Below the pieces are notes generated by a model, which ran no database searches, was not told the origin of the DNA, and worked only from the letters and a program-made list of their open reading frames with translations. Positions 33,361 through 41,435 of a stretch of DNA of 64,000 nt are shown piece by piece. The translations under genes and the position numbers were made by a program. Every line of letters begins with the position of its first letter. Position 1 is the stretch's first letter. Origin of the DNA: an uncultured Acidobacteriota bacterium. GTDB taxonomy: Bacteria > Acidobacteriota > Terriglobia > Bryobacterales > Bryobacteraceae. Location: the NCBI GenBank assembly GCA_902826685.1, contig CADEFT010000004.1, positions 200,569 to 264,568 of the forward strand, given 5' to 3'.

Positions 33361-34452
33361 ATGAAAGCATGGCGATTTTACGGATTTAACGACATGCGCC
33401 TGGACGAGGTTCCCATGCCCGCCCCCGGTCCCGGCCACGTTTTAGCGCAGGTGCTCACCGTGCAGCCCTCGGTGACCGAAGCCCAGTTGGCGTTCGGCAT
33501 CCGCACACTGGCCTTTGAAAAGATCAAGAAGCGCCTGGAGACGGAAGCTCCGGTGCAGTTGTTTGGCCACGAATATTGCGTCCGCGTGGTGGAAGTGGGC
33601 GAGGGTGTCACGCGATTCAAACCCGGAGACCGGGTGGCGGCGCGGGCCAAACTGCCGTGCCAGCAATGTCCGCTGTGTCTCGACGGGCGCTCGGCGATGT
33701 GCCGGAAGGGTCCGATCATCGGCTTTCAGCTTCCGGGGTGCTTTTGCGAATTCGCGGTGCTGCCGGAAATCGCGCTGACGCTGCTTGACGACCGCATCTC
33801 CAACAGCGAGGCGGCGTGTCTGCAATCGCTGAGCGACAGCGTGGCGTCGGTGGAAACGGCGGCCCTGCAGTTAGGCGACACGGTGGTCTTCTATGGACAA
33901 GGCAGCATGGGTCTGGAGTGCATGCAGATTGCGCGGGTGAGCGGCGCGGGCCGCATCATCACGGTGGACGTGCGGCCCGAAGCGTGCCAGGTTTCGAAAG
34001 ACCTGGGCGCCGACTACGCCCTCAACGCCGCCGAGACCGACCCGGTGGAGGCCATCAAGGAACTGACCAACGGCAATGGCGCCGACGTGGTGTTTGAGTG
34101 CGCGGGCGGCAGTCCGAAGCAGGGCATGTCGGGTACTCGGACAGTAACGCAAGCGATCGACTCGGTGCGATCGGGCGGCAAGCTGATCGGCGTCTCGTGG
34201 TTTGGCTCGCCGTTTGAAGTCGACATCGATCTGTTGCGCGAACGCAGCCTGCGCTACCTCTTTCCCGACATCAGCACGCTGGCGCACCTGGAACATACCG
34301 TGGGACTGGTGGCTTCCGGCCGCGTGCGGCTGAAGCCCACCATTACGCACGTGCTGGAAGGCATCGGCAAGGTGCCGGAGGCGTTCGAGATCACGGCGAA
34401 CAAGGGGAAGTTCAAGGCCATCAATCCGGCCCAGGTGGTGATATGCGCCTAG
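33361..34452 (+). CDS. Zinc-dependent medium-chain dehydrogenase (Tdh/sorbitol dehydrogenase-like)
   Basis: 363 residues. Seen: the structural-zinc cysteines in LPCQQCPLCLDGRSAMC (about residues 100-116), the catalytic-zinc region FGHEYCVRVVEVGEGVTRFKPGDRV, and a Rossmann fold with VVFYGQGSMGLECMQIA. Both zinc sites and the NAD domain look complete. Substrate is probably a polyol, sugar or hydroxy acid. It overlaps the next gene (RraA-like) by 10 bases and is followed by a carrier, suggesting one uptake-and-catabolism operon. It is divergent from the haemoglobin cassette. Confidence 0.85.
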   Translation: MKAWRFYGFNDMRLDEVPMPAPGPGHVLAQVLTVQPSVTEAQLAFGIRTLAFEKIKKRLETEAPVQLFGHEYCVRVVEVGEGVTRFKPGDRVAARAKLPCQQCPLCLDGRSAMCRKGPIIGFQLPGCFCEFAVLPEIALTLLDDRISNSEAACLQSLSDSVASVETAALQLGDTVVFYGQGSMGLECMQIARVSGAGRIITVDVRPEACQVSKDLGADYALNAAETDPVEAIKELTNGNGADVVFECAGGSPKQGMSGTRTVTQAIDSVRSGGKLIGVSWFGSPFEVDIDLLRERSLRYLFPDISTLAHLEHTVGLVASGRVRLKPTITHVLEGIGKVPEAFEITANKGKFKAINPAQVVICA

Positions 34453-35105
34453 CGGATAAGGTTCGCAAAATCGGTACCGGACCGCTCTCCGACGCCCTGG
34501 GCAAAAGCGGTGCGATGGATCATGACATGCAGTGCCGCTCGGCGAATCCGCGCATGGCGGGGCCGGCGTTCACCGTGCGCGTCCACACGGCGGACATCCT
34601 GATGGTGGCCAAGGGGCTATCGCTGTGCCCGAAGGATCATGTGCTGGTCATCGACGGGCAGGGTGAGCGCAACACGGCGTTGTGGGGCGGCCTGACGACG
34701 ATGGCGGCGGGCAAAAAAGGGCTGGCGGGCATTGTGATCGACGGCGCCATCCGCGACCTGGCGGATATCCGCAAGAGCCGCGTCCCGGTGTTCGCGCGCG
34801 CCGTGGCTCCCAACGCGGGCGGCGCGGAGTACAAGGGCGAGACGAACGTTCCGGTAAGCTGCGCGGGCGTCGTGGTGGCGCCGGGGGATTGGGTGGTGGG
34901 CGACGACGACGGCGTGGTGGTGGTGCCCGCCGCCAGGCTGGAAGCCGCCATCGAAACCGCCGGACGCATCCTGGTGGCGGAACGCGAAATCGCCAGGCAG
35001 ATCCGCGCGGGCCGCGACATGGGCGAGATTCTGCGCTGCGACGAAGTGATCGCGGCCAAGCAAAAAGGAACGTTTCTGCCGCAGTTGCGGGCTCTGGAGA
35101 AATAG
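34443..35105 (+). CDS. RraA / 4-hydroxy-4-methyl-2-oxoglutarate aldolase family protein
   Basis: 220 residues. Seen: the RraA-family core LSDALGKSGAMD, RMAGPAFTVRVHTADILMV, then GGLTTMAAGKKGLAGIVIDGAIRDLADIR. The Arg-Asp pair in GAIRD is the metal/oxaloacetate-binding signature of class II HMG/CHA aldolases. RVPVFARAVAPNAG and WVVGDDDGVVVVP follow. The family includes true aldolases and the RNase E inhibitor RraA; the catabolic neighbours favour an aldolase or decarboxylase acting on an oxo acid. The start overlaps the dehydrogenase end; the stop abuts the carrier gene. Confidence 0.85.
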   Translation: MRLADKVRKIGTGPLSDALGKSGAMDHDMQCRSANPRMAGPAFTVRVHTADILMVAKGLSLCPKDHVLVIDGQGERNTALWGGLTTMAAGKKGLAGIVIDGAIRDLADIRKSRVPVFARAVAPNAGGAEYKGETNVPVSCAGVVVAPGDWVVGDDDGVVVVPAARLEAAIETAGRILVAEREIARQIRAGRDMGEILRCDEVIAAKQKGTFLPQLRALEK

Positions 35106-36515
35106 ATGCACCGCCTGCCGGATTGGCAGCGGGCGGAACTGCCGGAGCCTCTGCCGTTCAACTTCCCGAACATGCTGCGCACGATCGGGCCGGGCGCGAT
35201 CCTGCTGGCCACTTCGATCGGCGGCGGGGAATGGCTGGTGGGTCCCGCGCTCAGCGTGCAGCACGGCGCCACTCTGCTGTGGGTTGGCACTATCGCCATC
35301 CTGCTGCAGATGCTGTTCAACCTCGAAGCCATCCGTTACACGCTCTACACCGGGGAACCGGCCACGGTGGGCATCATGCGGCTGGCGCCCGGATCGCGAT
35401 TCTGGGCCACCGTCTATACGGTGTTAACGGTGGCGCAACTCGGTTTGCCGGCGCTGGCGGCGGCCTGTTCTTCGGTGGTTTTCGCGGCGTTCGCGGGACG
35501 GATGCCGGGGGCGCCGGATGCGGGCTCGCTGCAGTGGGTTACGTATGGCGTGATGGCGCTGGCGGTGCTGCTGCTGGCAAGCGGCCGCACGATCGAGCGC
35601 ATGCTGGAGGCGGCGTCGTGGGCGATGATCTCGTTTATCTTCGTCTTCCTTGCCGTCGTGAACGTCTATTTCGTGCCGCTTGAAAACTGGTGGCGCACGG
35701 CGGCCGGTTTCGTCGCGTTCGGCCAGGTGCCGGAAGGCGCGGACATGATTCTGCTGGCGACGCTGGCGGCCACAGCCGGTTCGGGCGGCATCGGAAACCT
35801 GGTGATTTCGAACTGGATTCGCGACAAGGGCTTCGGCATGGGCGCCACCGTGGGCGCTATCCCTTCGGCTATTGGCGGGCGCCACGTGGTGCTGTCGCGT
35901 GCCGGCAGGATTTTCGACGTCAACCCGGAGAACATGCGCCGGTGGCGGCTCTGGTGGCGTTACGTTCAGGTGGACCAAATATGGCTGTGGGCGCTGGGGT
36001 GTTTCGTGGGTATGTTCCTCAACGTCAACTTGGCGACGGCCATCATACCTAAAGGCACCGATCTTTCGGCGGTGGGAGCGGGTGCCTTTCAGGCGCAGTA
36101 CATGGCGGAGCATCTATGGCAGGGGTTCTGGTTCCTGGCGCTGCTGAACGGATTTTGGATTCTGTTCTCGACGCACCTGGGTAATACAGATACGCTGGTG
36201 CGCACCGTAACCGATATCATCTGGGTAGTTACTCCGGAGAAACGCGGCATAGGAGCCGGAACCATTTACTACTCGCTGCTGGCGGTATTTACACTGTGGG
36301 GCGCCGTCGCCGTCAATTGGGGGTCGGCGATGACGCTGTTCAAGGCGCTGGGCGTGATCGCCAGTCCGATTCTGGCGCTGGCGTCGATTCAGGTATTGCT
36401 GGTCAATACGCGGTTACTGCCCGTCGAATTGCGGCCCCCTATATGGAGACGCGCCGCCCTGGCCGCCAGCGCCGCATTTTACATCGTGATGCTGGTTGTG
36501 GCGTTGAGGGCCTAG
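35106..36515 (+). CDS. Nramp-related (APC superfamily) transporter lacking canonical metal motifs
   Basis: 469 residues, about eleven membrane segments. Seen: the N-terminal segment MLRTIGPGAILLATSIGGGEWLVGP, which aligns with Nramp TM1, but the DPGN metal-binding quartet is replaced by S-I-G-G-G-E. In the TM6 region ATAGSGGIGNLVISNWIRDKGFGMG stands where MPHN is expected. So the protein belongs to the Nramp-like branch by shape but lacks the known Asp, Asn and Met metal ligands. The ATG follows the RraA-like stop directly. Transport of an organic acid rather than Mn2+ is inferred from the operon. Confidence 0.75.
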   Translation: MHRLPDWQRAELPEPLPFNFPNMLRTIGPGAILLATSIGGGEWLVGPALSVQHGATLLWVGTIAILLQMLFNLEAIRYTLYTGEPATVGIMRLAPGSRFWATVYTVLTVAQLGLPALAAACSSVVFAAFAGRMPGAPDAGSLQWVTYGVMALAVLLLASGRTIERMLEAASWAMISFIFVFLAVVNVYFVPLENWWRTAAGFVAFGQVPEGADMILLATLAATAGSGGIGNLVISNWIRDKGFGMGATVGAIPSAIGGRHVVLSRAGRIFDVNPENMRRWRLWWRYVQVDQIWLWALGCFVGMFLNVNLATAIIPKGTDLSAVGAGAFQAQYMAEHLWQGFWFLALLNGFWILFSTHLGNTDTLVRTVTDIIWVVTPEKRGIGAGTIYYSLLAVFTLWGAVAVNWGSAMTLFKALGVIASPILALASIQVLLVNTRLLPVELRPPIWRRAALAASAAFYIVMLVVALRA

Positions 36516-36530
36516 GCGGCGCGCCAATTC

Positions 36531-36848
36531 CTACTCGAGGGTGACGGACTCCACCTTGATGGTGTCGCCTTCCATCGAACCGGTAATGGAGGCTTTGTTT
36601 TGCGGGGCGTTCTTATCCTTTCTCCCTTCGAGAGCGGCCATCGCCTTGGCATTGCCGATCTCGTCGAGCTTCGCCATCTTACCGTCGGCGGTAACAAGGG
36701 CGAAGGCTTTGGTTTGAGCGCTGATCTGGCAGCCCTCGGCCGCGTGCGCCTGTTTGCAGGCGGCATCGACCAGCGTGCCAGTGTAAGAATGTCCGGCGGC
36801 CCAGACCGCGGCCGTCAGACTGAGACTCAAAAGCATGCGTGAAATCAT
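36531..36848 (-). CDS. Small secreted protein of unknown function
   Basis: 105 residues. Seen: a signal peptide (MISRMLLSLSLTAAVWAAG), then HSYTGTLVDAACKQAHAAEGCQ with two cysteines, TKAFALVTADGKMAKLDEIGNAKAMAAL and a terminal beta pattern GSMEGDTIKVESVTLE. Small exported proteins opening with YTGTLVDA.C are common in Acidobacteriota; their role is unknown. The protein may bind a small ligand or metal through the cysteines, but this is a guess. The ATG at 36848 gives the signal peptide; a more upstream frame lacks one. Confidence 0.65.
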   Translation of the reverse strand: MISRMLLSLSLTAAVWAAGHSYTGTLVDAACKQAHAAEGCQISAQTKAFALVTADGKMAKLDEIGNAKAMAALEGRKDKNAPQNKASITGSMEGDTIKVESVTLE

Positions 36849-37085
36849 TGGTGTTCTCTCCCGCCGTTGAAGAAGGCAAGAAGCGTGCCAAATGGCTCCA
36901 TTCTTTCCCGTCAGTAAGTTACTCATTTCTAGCGCTAACCGATGGCGTAATTCTTACGGGAGAGGGCGTTTTTGACTCTCACGGCTCCGCCAAAGATGAG
37001 AATTGCTTCACGATTGCAGGCTAATTCGAGGGTGCAATCCGCGCCGTTTCGCGGTACGATTTTGAGGTCCTACAGGGAGCAATCG

Positions 37086-37667
37086 ATGTCACTTCGAGTC
37101 TCGAACACCGTCTTTCGCGCCGCCGCCGCCGCGGTGCTTACCAGCGTTCTGGGTCTGCCGCAATCGGCGGCTCCCAAGCGCGCGCCCGACGTTCCGTACG
37201 TCCCCACCACCGATGCCGCCGTGGAGACCATGTTGAAACTGGCGGATGTGAAGAAGACCGACGTGGTGTACGACCTTGGCTGCGGCGACGGCCGCATCGT
37301 CATAACCGCCGCCAAGCGGTTCGGCGCGCGCGGCGTGGGCATCGATATCAACCCCGAACGAATCAAGGAAGCCAAGGAGAACGCCAAGAAGGCGGGCGTG
37401 GAGCACCTGGTGCGCTTTGAAGAGAACGATCTCTTCCTGGCCGACATCAAGGAAGCCACCGTTGTGACGCTCTTCCTGCTATCGAACATCAACCTGAAGC
37501 TCAAGCCCAAACTGCTGAACGATCTGAAGCCGGGCACGCGGCTGGTTTCGAACACGTTCGATATGGGCGATTGGAAAGCGGAGAAGGAAGCCAACGTAGG
37601 CGGCGACGACTTCGAGGCCTACCTCAGCCGCCACATTTTCCTGTGGACGATTCCGGCCCGAAAGTAG
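37086..37667 (+). CDS. Exported class I SAM-dependent methyltransferase
   Basis: 193 residues. Seen: a signal-peptide-like start (RVSNTVFRAAAAAVLTSVLGL, then QSAAPKRA), DVPYVPTTDAAVETMLKLADV, SAM motif I VVYDLGCGDGRIVI with GIDINPERIKEAKENAKK (acidic loop), and NLKLKPKLLNDLKPGTRLVSNTFDMGDW. This resembles the FAM173/ATPSC-KMT-like lysine methyltransferase group. The ATG at 37086 has a GGGAG site 6 bases before it. An exported SAM enzyme is odd, because SAM is cytosolic; the hydrophobic start could instead be a membrane anchor with the domain facing in. Confidence 0.8.
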   Translation: MSLRVSNTVFRAAAAAVLTSVLGLPQSAAPKRAPDVPYVPTTDAAVETMLKLADVKKTDVVYDLGCGDGRIVITAAKRFGARGVGIDINPERIKEAKENAKKAGVEHLVRFEENDLFLADIKEATVVTLFLLSNINLKLKPKLLNDLKPGTRLVSNTFDMGDWKAEKEANVGGDDFEAYLSRHIFLWTIPARK

Positions 37668-37671
37668 CCGG

Positions 37672-38127
37672 TCAGCGCGATCGCGCCGACTGCTCGGCCA
37701 GCGGTCCGATGATGGGCAGAACCAGCGGGTTGCCATTGTAGGCGCGAATCATCAGATAGATCCACAGGCCGAAGCCAGCCATCCGCATGGCGACCGAAAG
37801 CAGAACGGCCGGATTGAAAATGACGAAGCCAACCGCGTGAACGGCGAACGTGAGAATCGTCCAGCCGACGTTGAAGAAGATCGCCTGGAAGGCGTGAAAC
37901 CGCACCTTCGGATTGCGGTTGTAAGGGCTGACCAACAGGAAGATCAAACCCGTAATCAGGCCGAGCGCGTAGCAAAGCGCGCTGGCCGTGTTGTCCGACA
38001 GACCGCCGCTTGCGATGGGTTGGGTAAAGCCACCGCTCGGGGGCGCGTCAGCCGCCGGATTGGCCGCGCCGCAGGATTGGCAGAATCTGCCTTCCATTTG
38101 GGCTCCGCATTGGGCGCAGAAGGGCAT
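37672..38127 (-). CDS. Zinc-ribbon membrane protein (DUF4870/Tic20-like)
   Basis: 151 residues. Seen: an N-terminal zinc ribbon with CAQCG and CQSCG (Cys4, Cys7, Cys16, Cys19), a flexible Pro/Gly linker, then three or four membrane segments with ALCYALGLITGLIFLLVSP, VRFHAFQAIFFNVGWTILTF and FGLWIYLMIRAYNG. The YALG..TG..FLL and RFHAFQA pattern is the DUF4870/Tic20-like signature. The function of such proteins is unknown; a membrane scaffold role is possible. It closes a minus-strand run with DUF1080, TPR and DUF4331 genes, 8 bases after the DUF1080 gene. Confidence 0.8.
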   Translation of the reverse strand: MPFCAQCGAQMEGRFCQSCGAANPAADAPPSGGFTQPIASGGLSDNTASALCYALGLITGLIFLLVSPYNRNPKVRFHAFQAIFFNVGWTILTFAVHAVGFVIFNPAVLLSVAMRMAGFGLWIYLMIRAYNGNPLVLPIIGPLAEQSARSR

Positions 38128-38135
38128 GACTGGCC

Positions 38136-38876
38136 TCAGTATTTCTTGAGATAGATGTTACGGAATTCGACCCGCATGGGCGGGCCGACATGAATCTGGA
38201 AGCCCAGCAGCCCGCTCAGCGCGCGGCCCTTGGCGTCGTCGTCGATCACCAGGCTGGTCAACTGGCCATTCAACACGTGGATGAGAGTATTGCCGCGGGC
38301 GATGATGTGCAGAGTGTTCCAATCGCCGATCTTGATGACGCCCTTGGCATCTTCGGTGCTCTTGATCTGGCCGGAAACGCGGGCCTTCTTCCCCTCTTCG
38401 ACTTTGGTGAACTGGCCGCGCAGAGCGAGGAAGCCGCGTCCGCGCTCTTCATAGAGCTGGCCGGTGAACATATTGGGGAAGTCGATATCGGCCTGATAGC
38501 CCTTCAACACCCATTTGCCGACATCGGGCAACTCGGCGCTGCGGTACTGCACGCCACTGTTGGTGTTGTTGATCTTGTAGTCGACCTTCAATTCGAAGTC
38601 GGCGGGCTGGCCTCCGCGCCAGATGAGGAAGGTGTTCTGCTTCAGCGGCTGATCTTTGGTGGTCTCGCCAACGATGACGCCATCCCCGGCGCGCCAGAAC
38701 GTGCTATCGCCGTCCCATCCCTTCAGGGTCCCGTCAAAGATGGATTCAAAGCCTGTGTAGTCGCCGATCTCGATCGGCTCGATGGGGATGCGGAACCCGC
38801 CGCCCGGGCCTTTCTTGGTTTGAGCGAACGCGGAGAAGGCAAGAGCGGCGATGAGCGGAACCAGGGACAAGCGCAT
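38136..38876 (-). CDS. Secreted DUF1080 (3-keto-disaccharide hydrolase-like) protein
   Basis: 246 residues. Seen: a signal peptide (MRLSLVPLIAALAFSAFAQ), then GFESIFDGTLKGWDGDSTFWRAGDGVIVGETT, NTFLIWRGGQPADFELKVDYKI, NSGVQYRSAELPD and GLLGFQIHVGPPMRVEFRNIYLKK, the full DUF1080 concanavalin-like domain. Some members hydrolyse 3-keto-glucosides; many are uncharacterised and abundant in acidobacteria and planctomycetes. All beta-sandwich landmarks are present. It lies 13 bases after the TPR protein gene. Confidence 0.9.
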   Translation of the reverse strand: MRLSLVPLIAALAFSAFAQTKKGPGGGFRIPIEPIEIGDYTGFESIFDGTLKGWDGDSTFWRAGDGVIVGETTKDQPLKQNTFLIWRGGQPADFELKVDYKINNTNSGVQYRSAELPDVGKWVLKGYQADIDFPNMFTGQLYEERGRGFLALRGQFTKVEEGKKARVSGQIKSTEDAKGVIKIGDWNTLHIIARGNTLIHVLNGQLTSLVIDDDAKGRALSGLLGFQIHVGPPMRVEFRNIYLKKY

Positions 38877-38889
38877 GAGAACCTCCGCG

Positions 38890-39786
38890 CTATTGTACCG
38901 AATCCACCTTTCGCCGCACCTCGGCGGCCTCTTGTTTCAAGCCACCCGCTTCGAGTGCGATCGCCAGTGCCTCAAGCGTCGCCACGTCCTGGCGGACAGC
39001 CGCCTCGCGCCGCGCGATCCCGATGGCCTTGGCCGCGTTGGCGCCGCGCCCTGCGTAGTAAAGAGCCAGTTCGCGATTGCGATTTTTCGGCTGTTCGACG
39101 ATGGCGAGGGCGCCCCGCTCGAAGTCCGTCCAGGCTTGTGCCGCCTCCGGGGAACCGGCTTTCTCAAGCGCCTGGGCCGCGCGATAAAGATTGTCCGCCC
39201 GCCGAAAGGACTCCGCCGCTTTCGGGAACTCGCCCCGCGCCATCCAGAGGTGCCCCTGTTCCTCATGGGCGGCGATCAGGCCCGGCTCGATTTGAAGAGC
39301 CTGCCCCAACAGCCTGGCGGCGGCGTCCTTTCGTCCTCCCATGCGATCCAATCGGGCGAGGCTGGTGAGGATGCGCGCCCGTTCCGTTTTGTCCTGCGTA
39401 CGCTGGTAGGCGCCGCGCCACATCTCGGCCGCTCCGGCTGGATTGCCGAAGATCTCGCGCAGCATGGCGGCGCGGGACATCGCGCCGGGATCGTTCGGCC
39501 GCAGGTCGAGCATCTCCTGGCAGGACTCTTCGGCCTGCTTGTATTGGCCGAGCGCGATCCGCACGTCGGTCACCAGCACGTAGGTTTCGATGTCGTCCGG
39601 TACCCGCTTGTTCAGCTTGAGCGCCAGATCGAGCGCTTCGGAGAAGCGATGCCGCTCGATCAGATCGCGTGCCTGCGCCTTGCCGCCCGTGAAATCGTCG
39701 CCGGTGGCGGCCAGCAGGACCGGCGCGACAGCCATCAATAGAACTTGCATAGATTTCGGAAAAGCAGGGGAGCGGCGAGACGCCAT
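38890..39786 (-). CDS. Secreted tetratricopeptide-repeat protein
   Basis: 298 residues from ATG 39786 (alternative ATG 39750). The upstream choice gives a classical signal peptide with a charged start (MASRRSPAFPKSMQVLLMAVAPVLLAA). Seen: repeated 34-residue helix pairs such as GQYKQAEESCQEMLDLRPNDPG, GRKDAAARLLGQALQIEPGL and GEFPKAAESFRRADNLYRAA. At least five TPR units are visible. It probably mediates protein contacts in the periplasm. It lies 22 bases after the DUF4331 gene on the same strand. Confidence 0.75.
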   Translation of the reverse strand: MASRRSPAFPKSMQVLLMAVAPVLLAATGDDFTGGKAQARDLIERHRFSEALDLALKLNKRVPDDIETYVLVTDVRIALGQYKQAEESCQEMLDLRPNDPGAMSRAAMLREIFGNPAGAAEMWRGAYQRTQDKTERARILTSLARLDRMGGRKDAAARLLGQALQIEPGLIAAHEEQGHLWMARGEFPKAAESFRRADNLYRAAQALEKAGSPEAAQAWTDFERGALAIVEQPKNRNRELALYYAGRGANAAKAIGIARREAAVRQDVATLEALAIALEAGGLKQEAAEVRRKVDSVQ

Positions 39787-39808
39787 CCGCTCCCCATTCG
39801 ACTGGAAG

Positions 39809-41344
39809 TTACTGCGGGCAGTTCCCGGTGCCGCAGCCGGCTTCACCCGGATCGACGTGGCGGCTGCTGCGTCCGCTATGGGCCCAGGCGACATAGGGGA
39901 ACTTGTTCTGGTAAGGAACGTCGTTCGCGTTGACGCCATCGCCGATGCGGTTGTTGGGAGCGCCGGTGAAAGTGGCAATGCCGGTAAGCACGCCCGCCAC
40001 GGCGCGCGCCGCGATGTCGGTTACGTCGTCACCCACGCGGCGGCCGTTGGGGAACCCGGCGCCATCGCCGGCCAGCAATCCCATGCGCTTCTGGTTGCCG
40101 AACGGAGTGGGCATGACGCCAATGTTCAGGCGCAGCAGATCGGCTACCGGACCGGCGGCCGTGCCGACCGGAGCGATCGGCGGAGCGTAGGTGACCAGCG
40201 GCAGCAGGTCGGTACGGGGCGGAGGCGGAATCGGCACGGCACCGCCAAAGGCGGCGTTGATCGCGCGAGCAAGCAGCGGATCGAGAGCGAAGCTGGCAAA
40301 CTGCGCATCGTCCTTGGGCTCGCTGACGCTGAACTTGTCCTTGGAACCGGTGCCGATGATGACTTCGTTGATGAGAGGATTGCCCATGCGCTGCACCTGG
40401 CGCCAGGAGGAGGCGTCGGCCGGGGAGGCGCCGCCGCGCACGGTGACCCGCGGACGCGACGTGGTGGCCCACGTTCCGATGGTGGAGGCCGGCGAGTTGG
40501 CGGGTTCCATATTGCCGGTGCGGGTCAGCATCGTAATGGGAACTTCGATGGCGATGGTGTTCACGTTGAAACCGGAAACGTCGTCGGCGTTGACGTTGGT
40601 CGCGTCGTCGTTATCCTGAGCCGGAGTGAGGACGGCGGTGCGGAAGTTCAGCGAGTCGAACGTCGCGCCCAGATCGATCCAGAACGCATCGTCGGTGGTG
40701 CCGGCGAAAGTGCGCATGCCTTGGGAGGAATAGATGCCCTGTGCGGCGAGCTTGTCATACTCAGGCATCGTGCGCGGGCCCACATTCGACGGTACCGCCC
40801 ACTTCCTGAACAGCGAGCCCCATTCGGTGGACTGGCCGCCGCGAACCACCGTAACCGTGTAGGACTGGCGCAGGCTCAGGCCTCCCGAGCCGGGTCCATC
40901 AAGCGACGTGATGGCCGGGGGAATGACCGGATCGCCTTCCTTGGCCGGCGCCGGAGCGTTGGCGGGAGCATTCACGCCCGTACCCGCGCCTACAAAGCCG
41001 GTGAAGACGCCGGGGGCGCGGATCTCGGTCTGGAAGCGAAACTGAAACTCAATGTCGGCTACCGCGTCGTTGTTGTTGTCGACCTTAATCGAGTACAGCA
41101 CCTCGGGATCGAAGGGGAAGTAGTTGGGACCGTTGGAAGGCTCAAGCAACGGGTCCACGCAGAGAATGAAGGTGACCTTATCGGTTTGACCGGGTTCATA
41201 GCTGCGGAAGGCGTAAAAATCGGTGATGTCGGCCGGATGGTCGAGAGCGGTGATCGGCGCTTCCCGGTGGTTGGCGCCGAAACTCGGGACCGCCATCAGC
41301 GCCGCCATCCCAACAGCGACCAACGGCTTCATTTTCTCAAACAT
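39809..41344 (-). CDS. Secreted DUF4331 family protein
   Basis: 511 residues. Seen: a signal peptide (MFEKMKPLVAVGMAALMAVPSFG), then ANHREAPITALDHPADITDFYAFRSYEPGQTDKVTFIL, PNYFPFDPEVLYSIKVDNNNDAVADIEFQFRF, and internal IDLGATFDSLNFRTA, WATTSRPRVTV. The SSHREAP..-D..ADITD-like opening and FDPEVLY..K.DN..D...D are the DUF4331 signature. Function unknown; secreted. The ATG at 41344 has an AAGGAG site 8 bases upstream. It heads the minus-strand run down to the Zn-ribbon protein. Confidence 0.87.
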   Translation of the reverse strand: MFEKMKPLVAVGMAALMAVPSFGANHREAPITALDHPADITDFYAFRSYEPGQTDKVTFILCVDPLLEPSNGPNYFPFDPEVLYSIKVDNNNDAVADIEFQFRFQTEIRAPGVFTGFVGAGTGVNAPANAPAPAKEGDPVIPPAITSLDGPGSGGLSLRQSYTVTVVRGGQSTEWGSLFRKWAVPSNVGPRTMPEYDKLAAQGIYSSQGMRTFAGTTDDAFWIDLGATFDSLNFRTAVLTPAQDNDDATNVNADDVSGFNVNTIAIEVPITMLTRTGNMEPANSPASTIGTWATTSRPRVTVRGGASPADASSWRQVQRMGNPLINEVIIGTGSKDKFSVSEPKDDAQFASFALDPLLARAINAAFGGAVPIPPPPRTDLLPLVTYAPPIAPVGTAAGPVADLLRLNIGVMPTPFGNQKRMGLLAGDGAGFPNGRRVGDDVTDIAARAVAGVLTGIATFTGAPNNRIGDGVNANDVPYQNKFPYVAWAHSGRSSRHVDPGEAGCGTGNCPQ

Positions 41345-41435
41345 AAGCGACTCCTTTTCGGATAGAGACTGGCGCGTGAACCGACGCCGCCTCACTGTGC
41401 ACTACGAAAAGGATGCCGCAGTGGATTGATTCGGG

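Noticed and set aside
39590..41365. Plus-strand frame of 591 codons opposite the DUF4331 gene
   Set aside because: The minus-strand frame has a signal peptide, a ribosome site and family motifs; the plus frame has none of these.
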